64,000 bases of DNA from Chrysoporthe austroafricana. Taxonomy: Eukaryota > Ascomycota > Sordariomycetes > Diaporthales > Cryphonectriaceae. This document shows positions 55,640-64,000 of the stretch, in pieces. Every line of letters starts with the position of its first letter. Position 1 is the stretch's first letter. The position numbers and the translations under genes are program-made. The notes below the pieces were generated by a model. The model saw only the letters and a list, made by a program, of their open reading frames with translations. It was not told the DNA's origin and made no database searches. The stretch is from contig JYIP02000009.1 in assembly GCA_001051155.2 (NCBI GenBank), forward strand, positions 1,612,001 to 1,676,000. The letters run 5' to 3'.

Positions 55640-58600
55640 CTACCGCCCCCGCTTCTGCGCGTGGGCGCCACCGACACTCTCACGAGTATCTTTGGGCGAG
55701 ACGTCCTTGCGCGACTCGGAGCCGGAGCCCCCGCTGCTGTTCGTGCTCGAGTGCCTCAGCGGGCTCCGCTGCCCGGCCGGCGCGCTCGTGCCGGCCGTGG
55801 TCCAGAGCACGCTGTTGCTCGGCACGCCGGCCCTCTTGCGCGCGCCCGGGGGGCCGGCGACGTCGCTGCCTGCCGTGAAGAAGGAGCTCCGGTGGAGCGC
55901 GTTGTCCATGTCCACGTCTTCGTCGTCGTCCGGGCCGTCTCCGCCTACGAACGTCCAGCTCTCCTCCTCGGCGTCGTCGTCCACGGTATCGGAGCCGGAG
56001 TTGGTCGCGTGTCCGGCCGCGGCTAGGTTGTTGCCTGCCTTCTTCTCGATGAGGGATTTGGCGTATTCCATGTCACGGTAGATGCACTGGATTGCTGTGT
56101 CGACGCCGTTCTCCTGTGGTTCACAATGAGCCTCAACTCCGATATGACAGAACGATGAGCTAGTAAATCATGACTTACCTTGCGGATGTTCTCTCCAAGC
56201 ACTCGCGCCTTGACGATCATCCTCTCGGAATGGGTCGCCTCCCAGAGCGCCCGTGCAAACGAATTGACGCCCCACTTCTTCAGCAAAATGCCAACGCCGA
56301 GATCCTCAACGCGCCCGCCAAAGAAGAACTGATCACCAAAGAAGGGCCGGATAATCGTAGGGATGCCGGCGCGCAGGCTCGCGCCCGTCGTACCTGAGCC
56401 GCCGTGGTGAGCCGCGGCGTCGATCTGGCTGAACAGCCAGTCGTGCGGCGCCGACTTGATGGCAAAGATCTCAGGCGGGAGGGTGATCTCTGTTGAGTCG
56501 CGGGCGGCGCCCTGCTCGCGGTGGCCCTCAGCCTTGGCATCCAGCCGATCGCTCCAACCCTTGCTGAGGATGCACCTCACATCCGCCTTGACAACAGCAT
56601 CGATGATCTCGCGCGTGAATTTGGCCGGGTTGTCCAGGATGATACTGCCGAAGCCGATGTATACCAGCTTCTTGCTGTCCTTGTGAGCCTTGTCGATGAA
56701 GGCGACAAGATCTTCAGGCGGCGTCCAGTCCTTACCACCCTCGTCGAGGAACCAGTACCCGGTGACCCGAATCCAGTCGCTGTAGTCCATCGGGGGAGGC
56801 ACGACCTGCGGCGAGAAGTTGTAGAGGAAGGGCACCTTGTTCGGTTGCAGCTTCTCGAGGCTGGTGCTCGGCAGCCCCAGGGTCTTGTTTCGCCATTTGT
56901 TGATCTGGTGGGCAGTAGCTTTCCAGAACACGGCATCGAAAAGAACGTAGGTGATGAGGTTGTAAGCGCCGCCCATCTTGCGCTCCGGCATCATGAAGGC
57001 GTGCGGATACGCCCTGGTCCTCGTCCATGGCATGCCGAAGGCGCGGAAGTACGGAATGCAGAGCTTCTCAGCGATGTGAATGCCTCCCATAGCGGAAGGG
57101 CTCTCGATGAGCACATCTGACCCTTTGCATGCCAACCAGGAGCTGCTGAGAAGCCCGTCAAGCCAGCTCCGCATGGTCGAGTTGGCCTCTCGAAGAAATG
57201 CGACTGTGAAGGTGCCGTTCTCGATGCACAGTCGCATCAACTCGCCAGGATCACCTTCGACAGGCGCAAACTCAATGCCATGCTTCTCGATCCAGTCCTT
57301 GAACTCGAGATGGGTCGCGATCTTCGGCTTGTGACCCTCGGCAAGGAGCCCCTTGCAAAGCGCAATGTAAGGCTGCACATCTCCCCGCGAGCCAATAGTC
57401 AGACAGGTGATACGTAGCGACTTGTCCGGCTTGAAATTGACGAAGGACGCCTTAGGGTCGTCGAAGATGATGGTCGGTCCATCAGATGTGGTGGAGGCAT
57501 GTCGAGGAAGTGCCAGCTCGTGTTCCAGGAATTCATCGTTGCGCGCTTCCTCAAGCGCTTTCTGCTCGGCTACAGCCTTCTCCGCCTCCTCTCTCGCCTC
57601 GCTGTCCAGCTCTTCCGAGTCACGTAGGAACTTCGATGCTTCTATGCCCTTGTGCAAGTAGACGGCCAAGTCGTCGCGGAGGGCCGAGTCGCCGAACTCA
57701 AAGAACAGCTCTTCGTGCCCACGGATGACAACCACCAGACCAGCATACCCCAGTCGGAACCCGCTGGACTTTGTCACGTTCTCGACATCTCTGATCGGGA
57801 GGATAAGCTTCGTCCGCGTACCGGGCATGAGGCTTCGGAAGCACAGCGTCCGTTCGCTGAGGTAGACTTTGCCGTAGAGAGGAAGAACCCGCATGAAGTA
57901 TCCGAAGTAGGTGGCCCTCAGCCTTTCGCTCTTCGGCAGGGCGAAATGTAGCTGGAAGCGCTCTTCTGCGATCCTGTCTTGCTCCTCGTCATCGACCTCT
58001 TCGCCGGTCCTGAGGGCTGAGTGCTCATCGTAGTGCTTCTGGCCGCCCTTCCACATGCCCGAGACCTTGCTAGCGTAGCCCATAGATTCTGTGGTAAGCA
58101 TACCGCTCATCCTCTTCGAGTGGCGGGTGAGGTACTCTGCAAAAGCGCCGACTCGCTGCAGGGGATACGACCCTATCTTAGTGATCGTCTCTAATGTCGC
58201 CGCTGGTGTTTCGGGTCTCTCGCCCGTTGCTGGGTCGGGAACGTGTCCGGTTGTCGCGGCGTGATGAGGCCGATACTGATCCAGGTCGCTCGTAGAGAGA
58301 TGATGCACTGGACTATTCGGCTCGCGGTCCTTGCCTTTTGCTGAGCTGGATCTCTGAACAGTGGGGCTGTGGAAGACATCACTGCCCCTGAGGATCTGAC
58401 TCGCCGACTGATCCAATTCACCAGAGGTCGTCATAGCCGAGAAGCTCGCTATACTCGGATCTTCTGTAGACTCGGCATTCGAGTCCGTGGACTGTAGACG
58501 CTTATCGGTATGACGCTGTCTGCTCAACGAACGTTGTCGGTCCTGGCTATAGCTGCGCCGAGGTGAAGCATCGACATGCGCTATATCCGTACTCCTGCGC

Positions 58601-60575
58601 GCGGCGAATTGCCGTATGGCGTCGAAGCTGCTCCTGGTATACTCGCCGCTAGCGCGAGGCGACAGACCCGTCGGTGATCTTGGACTCAGCGGCGAGAGGG
58701 TGGCCTTGACGTTCTCTTGTAATTTCCCAGTGCGTATCTCGGCGGGTAAGGAAAGCCCGGGTCTGCCGCCGCTATAAGAGCTTCGACTTGAGGAATGTGG
58801 TACAGTGACTGCTGGAATCTCGTTGAAGGTCGGCGCCGTATCCGTTTTCTTGGTCTCATTATCACTGCGATGCTGTGCGGCATCTTCGATAAGAATCTTG
58901 AGCACGCCAATGGCTTCTTGGCCGAGGCTGAAGAACGAGAAGAAGTACTGCTCGATGTTAGCGATAGGAGTCAACGTTCAGGCCCTCTTGAATGTTCCTC
59001 ACCTCGTCGATAGCATACGTCTCATCATTGTCAATGACGCGTATTTTGCAGGTCTCGGCGAAGTCGAGCATCTGCGTCTCCTCGATGTCGATCACGTTCT
59101 GGATCGGCAGGCTGATTTTGACGCTGTCGCCATCATTGTGGCTCCGGAAGATGACCCTCTGTAGACACTTCACCCATTCCTTGGCACTCTGTGCGCTATC
59201 GGCCCGGAAGTAGTAGGTGCGGTGGTCCGTCTCCAGGGTGAAGTTTACGCCGTCCTTGTCCTTGTCCGTGACGGTGGCGGAGATGCCGTACCGGAGGTCG
59301 ATTTGGCCGTGGGGGAAGTAGAGATTAGACGGGTCACGGTAGTACGAGAAGACGTCGCCCTTGAGCCGGAACCAGTACCTGTTGTACTTTGGATTTCGCT
59401 TGCCCGATTTTGAGAGGTGGCCGGACTTGGTAACTTCATGCTGGTATAGTGTAAGCGACATCGTCTCGGCGTCCAGTCCGGGAGCACTAACCGCTTTCTT
59501 GGGGAGGTAAGCGTAGAAGCAGATGTGCTTGGCCGTGATGTAGATGTAGCCCTGGAGGAGCACGCCCTGAAGCAGCCAGCAGGGATACTCTGCCATTGTG
59601 ATGTTAGCATATGCTGCGCGACCCTTGAACTCGGCCAGGGGGGAGGGAATCCTGACCTGATATGAGCTCTTCGGGCTCGTCGAGCTCGAAAATCCTCTGT
59701 AGCCGTAGCGAGAGCTCCGTGGGCCCCGTTTCTGTCAAGTCCAGCGTCTCCGGCTCCGCGTCCATCGGTCCTCGCTCAAGGTCAGAACTCGGCCGTGCCG
59801 CGACCTCAGCCCGTGCCTCCAGCATGCGGCTCATCACCGGCGCGAGCCGGTTCTCGTCGTTCATGCCTGATAATATCAGACCCTCGCCCACGGGGGACTC
59901 CGGCTCGGACTCCTCCTGGATCTGTGTGACGGGTTTCTTGCCCTCCTTCTTGGACCGGCTCTTAGACGACAGCCTCGATAATAACGGCACCGACCGCATG
60001 AGCTTGTCGCCGCTGAACTTCCTCCTGTGGCTCTTGCGGCCCTTGGCGTCGGGCTTGACGAGGATCGTGGTCTGTGACATGGGATCCGCGAGGGCGTCAT
60101 GTTTGGGCTTCCTGTGGCCGGGCACGTCGTCGGAGTCATCGTCTGCGTCCTCGTCCTCGCTGCTGTGGCCCTCGAACCGGTTGTGGAAGTCGACCTTGGG
60201 CCCGGCGGCGGCGATGAGGCCAAAGATGCTCTGGTTCATGTTGACGAAGGGGCGGTTGCCCTGACCGAGCCCGACCGGCAGCACGTCCTCCTCCTGCTCG
60301 TCATCCCCCTCTTTCCGCTTCAGCTGGTCCGGGAAGTCCATGGTGTGCGAATGGGGAGGGTGCCGCTTCTGGAGCTTTCGGTGGAGGGTTCGGCGGCGTG
60401 GGTCGTCGGCGGGTGGGCTGGTCGGAGACAGGAGAGCTGTAGCCGAGTGTGGCAGTGAAGGCTGTGAGGCGGAGTGGGTGCCTCGCTGGTGGTGTGTGCT
60501 GCCTTGGGCGTGAGGCTGGGGGGAGGTCGAGGACGGGGGAGAGGTGGAAGGTTGAGGCTGTTGTTGAGGCTCCAT
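55640..60575 (-). CDS. atg26: Sterol 3-beta-glucosyltransferase Atg26 (UGT80 family)
   Basis: Transfers glucose from UDP-glucose to ergosterol-type sterols; in several fungi it takes part in peroxisome autophagy. Four exons (60575-59657, 59589-59003, 58947-56179, 56113-55640) join in phase to 1,582 residues. Order: a disordered, acidic and Ser-rich N-terminus (about 300); first GRAM ([19 protein letters not shown], formed across intron 1); PH domain ([20 protein letters not shown] to [11 protein letters not shown]); a Ser-rich linker; second GRAM near 830-900 ([20 protein letters not shown]); and the glycosyltransferase from about 1012 ([20 protein letters not shown]) with the sterol-GT signature [20 protein letters not shown] and [20 protein letters not shown] near 1349. 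The acidic tail reads [12 protein letters not shown]. All three lipid-binding modules of fungal Atg26 are present and the UDP-sugar site looks intact. Confidence 0.96.
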
Positions 60576-62637
60576 CCCGTCCGGACGGGCTTAGGCAGGC
60601 GGCAGCCCACCCAAGCAGAGCTGCAGGGTGGCCTGCAGAGATGGGGATGCAAGCTGCCCAGTAGGCGCCGGGTACGTATGACGAAAGGTCGGACGGGGGT
60701 GCGGCTCTTGTTGGGCCACAGATCTCGGGAGTATCTCAGCGGTGGGACGAGAGGTCGCACCACCGGATGTGCATCGTACTCTGGAAGTGACCAGTGCTGG
60801 GCTCGACGTGCAGCTCAGGGCTCTGTGCCGCGCCAAACCGGCCAGGTGAAGCGCGCCGCGAAGGCTTCCGTCTGACAGCAGAAGATTAGCGGTTGAGGAC
60901 GAGGCAAGGAGGGCCAGTGACTGGGGTTCGGATGCAGGAGATGCAGAGGGCATGCAGGGCGTGGCAAGCTGCAGATGAAGGACTGGTGAAGAGTGCGTGC
61001 ATGTGTCCCCAGACTCTGCATCCCCTCCACCCGCGCCGTCCTGGCTGCTGGTGCTGCTGGTGCTGCTGCTGCTGCTGCCGTGCGCCGTCATGTACCTCGC
61101 TCTATCAGATGCAGTCATATGCCAGGCTGACTCACCCAGCAACGACGAGGTTGAGCGCAGGTGACGCCGTAATGACGATGGTGATGATAACGATAGATAG
61201 CGAAGAACCGTAGGGAACTGACCGCAGTCGTCGTGTGAGAGGAGACAACCTCCTCCTCTTGCTGCGATCAAGATACCACCAGCATCGATGCCAGGGAAAA
61301 AAAGAAAAAAGAGACCGGGCCAAGCAAGCTCGCGAGGCGCAGAAAGAAAGACAATGCCCAGCAGATGCTCAAAAGCTAGTGTATTTTAGGAAATGGCACG
61401 GGCAGCCGAGTCGTGCTATCGAGAGCGCTCCCGCAGCTCAGCCAGAGGCACAGAAGTCGAGGTCGGGTGGCGTCCAGAGCCGGGCAGCGAGCCTATATCC
61501 TGTGCTCAGCTCACCCGCAGCAGCACGCAGAGCAGGAGGTGCTGGTCTGGTCGGTCCAGCCCGCAACGCTCTGGCTCCTCTGGCGGTGCCTTGTGGCGGT
61601 CACGGCCTGTCTGCCTCGTCGTGGACCTACCTGACCTGGCTCGACCTTCAGGGCGTGCCAGGGTCTGCGCATCTGGGCGGGCTTGTGACGAAAGCATCCA
61701 GCCCTGGCAAGCCGGGATGACAGCACCAGATGACACCCGCACCCCAGCGCCGTCGGGGCGGGCCTGATTGGTCAAGATAGCTATCAGGGGGCTCGCCAAC
61801 GGGGGCGGCAGGGCCCCCAGCACACCAGCTTTTAGCGTCAACGTTATCGATAACAGCGGGTTTAGTGGGCGTGGCGGGCAGTGATGGGGCACGGCACTAG
61901 GGGCAGCGCAGTGCCGCCACAAAGCTACATACTCAGTAGTACTGTACCAGGTACAGGCCCCCCTGGGCCCCGCAGGACGGGCTGAGAGCATCCACAGGCC
62001 CATCGGCGTCAGCGTCTCCGGGACGTGGCTCCTGTGACGGCCATCACATGTCAAAAGGAACGCCATGTCCCTACCGCCTACCAAATTAGACGACACAACG
62101 ATTCTGGATCGCCAGCTGTTAGGATAATCACCCTATTCCTGAGGCGTTATTAGAGGACCAGGTCGAGGAAATAGGCAAGACCCCGGCTTCTGATGAAATA
62201 TAACCAGATAATTGCATTGTCTAGCCCTTCCTGTTGGCGCGGGAGCGAAAGGGGGGTGAAGCCGGATCTACTAAAAAAATCCGCTGGCCGACAAAGATTG
62301 GGCCCCCGCTCCTTTCGCGACCTGCTTACACCTCCAAAGTTGAGTAGAAATCAGATTATTGAAATTTTTTTTTTTTTTCCAGAAAGAAGGGACAGCGAAG
62401 GACGGAAAGCGAAAGCGTGGCGGTAGCATTGCGAGACCGAGAGCGAGGCAAAATCTACACTAGACTGTGCGGGAGCGGCCAGAGCCTCGTCTGGTTCAGC
62501 CTAGCCTGACGCGGACGCGCCAGAAGCAGGCGATGTGGATGTGAATGAGAAGAAACAGAAGTTTTTCATTTGCATTGTCCCTAACATGACTTGTAGCTCT
62601 AAACCGTAAACACCACGGCGACGCCCGGACAGCCGTT
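60576..62637. other. Intergenic region upstream of ATG26
   Basis: About 2 kb between the ATG26 start and the 3' end of CMR1 (both leftward). A CTG-rich run lies at 61046-61078 and a poly-T run at about 62365-62379. No convincing gene. It should contain the ATG26 promoter and leader. Confidence 0.5.
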
Positions 62638-64000
62638 CTACATCCAGAGACACACCTTCCCCGACGCCGTCCCGCCCACGACCCAGTTCTGCGTCGGGTG
62701 CAGGTGCGCCACCGCCGGCACGGCCGTGATGCCCTCGCCGTCCAGCTGCGCGAGCTGCTCGCCGTCGGCGCCGTAGACGTCGACGAAGCGGTTCATGTTC
62801 CCGATCGCCAGCTTCGGGATCCCGTCCGCCGGGTGCCGCTGCCACTGCGGCTTCAGGATCGTCACCCACCGGCCCGTCTGGTTGTTGTGCCGCACCACGT
62901 GCGCCGGCTTCATCTCGTCCTCGCCCGCCGTGTGCCCCGCCGCCCAGCCCGCCGCCTCCGCGAAGTCGTAGATCTTGATCGTGTCGTCGTACGAGCTCGT
63001 CGCCACGTGGCCCGCCGAGCTCCACGACGCGTGGGACACGGAGAGCCGTGACACGTGCTCGCCGACGGCGTGCGGGTGCGGCGAGGCCTTGCCGCTGATC
63101 TTGCGCATGTCCCAGATCTTCATCGTGCGGTCCAGTGACGCCGTCACGAAGAGGTGCGGCGCCAGCGGGTGCAGGGAGAAGCCGCCGATCTTGGAGTCGC
63201 TGAGCTCCCAGATCTCGGCGTCGGCCTTGGTGCGGAAGTCGTAGCGGCCGACGGAGCCGGACAGCGTGGAGAAGACGATCGTGTTGGCGTCGCTCGACGC
63301 CATGTCGATCGAGCTGATGGGGAGGTCCTGGTCGTCGTCCGGCGCGAAGACCTGCACCGAGACCGGCGTCCCCACGCCGAGATCGAGCTTCCGGATGGAC
63401 GAGTCGTAGGAGGCTGTATATACTGCGTTGAAATCTGTGAAGGGGAAGTGGAACGACGATATGGTCCTGGCGTGCGTCTTGAAGGCGGATATCACAGGCG
63501 GCTCCACCGCGTCCTCGTCTTCATCATCTTCAACGTGAGTCACCTCCTGCGACGCGTCGAAAATACCCATGGCACCTTCCTTGTCGCCTGCAAAAATCAA
63601 GGGCTTCGTCTGGGTGGGGTGGAAGCCCATCGAGTAGATTCTCTGCGGGACGATTTTGATGTCTGGGGGAAGACATCAGCAAGCTGATCAGTGCTTCCAT
63701 GCGACGGAGGGTGATCGACTCACCGTTCACTGCCCACTTGTCGTACATCTCCAATTTATTCATGCTCTCCCGCAGCCGCCTCAGATCCTGATCCGTAGTC
63801 TGCCGTATATCGTCCTCGTCGAAAGTCCGCACGCCCGGCTCGGCTCCCATCTTGGGCAGCAGGCCTCCTAGTGAGCTGATATCGTCGGCGAACTTCCTCC
63901 CTTCGACCATGATGCTGTCTAGGCTCAGATCATCCGAGACTCTTGCCTTCTTTTCCGGCCTCTCCGGAGGCAGCAGGGCGGCCGGCACATTGTCGTCGTG
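62638..64000 (-). CDS. cmr1: CMR1-like WD40 DNA damage-binding protein (5' end outside window)
   Basis: WD40 protein related to yeast Cmr1 and human WDR76, which bind chromatin and join DNA-damage and replication-stress foci. The last exon (63662-62638) and part of the preceding one (64000-63724) are joined by a 61-bp intron; 433 residues plus stop are visible and the frame stays open to the window edge. The visible N-part has [28 protein letters not shown] and [20 protein letters not shown], followed across the intron by [20 protein letters not shown], a hallmark of this family. Further signatures: [45 protein letters not shown] and the end [16 protein letters not shown]. It lies in the same orientation as ATG26, with 2 kb between them. 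Confidence 0.93.

Overview
The window looks like nuclear DNA of a filamentous ascomycete (Pezizomycotina). Genes have short GT..AG introns of about 55-210 bp. Coding exons are GC-rich, so long mirror-image open frames appear on the opposite strand. The gene content is fungal: an NLR-type NACHT/ankyrin gene, alpha-1,3-glucan synthase, the autophagy-type sterol glucosyltransferase Atg26, a DUF3425 bZIP-like factor, pectin-degrading enzymes, a P450 and several SDRs. A Sordariomycete is plausible, but the species cannot be told from sequence alone.

Layout. 0-8.6 kb: the 3' part of an unrecognised fungal gene, then a large NLR-like gene (hydrolase-like domain, NACHT, about 24 ankyrin repeats, C-terminal SPRY). 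9.4-10.8 kb: aspartate aminotransferase. 13.6-16.3 kb: a RecQ-family protein whose helicase motifs are nearly all eroded while the reading frame stays open. 17.7-23.5 kb: SDR - cytochrome P450 (pisatin-demethylase type) - SDR. 24.9-26.0 kb: an unrecognised protein with acidic Cys-containing tandem repeats. 28.6-29.3 kb: a small single-pass membrane protein. 30.8-36.8 kb: a mannitol-dehydrogenase/sorbose-reductase-type SDR, a PL4 rhamnogalacturonan lyase and a third kind of SDR. 37.5-38.5 kb: a DUF3425 bZIP-like factor. 42.9-50.7 kb: ten-exon alpha-1,3-glucan synthase. 52.8-54.6 kb: GH105 unsaturated rhamnogalacturonyl hydrolase. 55.6-60.6 kb: ATG26. 62.6-64 kb: the 3' part of CMR1.

How genes may work together. 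PL4 lyase cuts the rhamnogalacturonan-I backbone and leaves unsaturated uronate ends, which GH105 enzymes remove, so the two secreted enzymes could act in sequence although about 17 kb and the glucan synthase gene lie between them. The SDR-P450-SDR trio could be a small tailoring or detoxification group, but no biosynthetic backbone enzyme is present. The remaining genes look like ordinary housekeeping neighbours.

Exon boundaries were worked out by hand from splice consensus, reading phase and family conservation. They are firm for AGS1, ATG26, the P450, the SDRs, the lyase, GH105 and the aminotransferase. They are tentative for the start of the NLR gene and for parts of the RecQ-like gene. 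Several intergenic stretches of 1-4 kb hold only low-complexity repeats that I could recognise.
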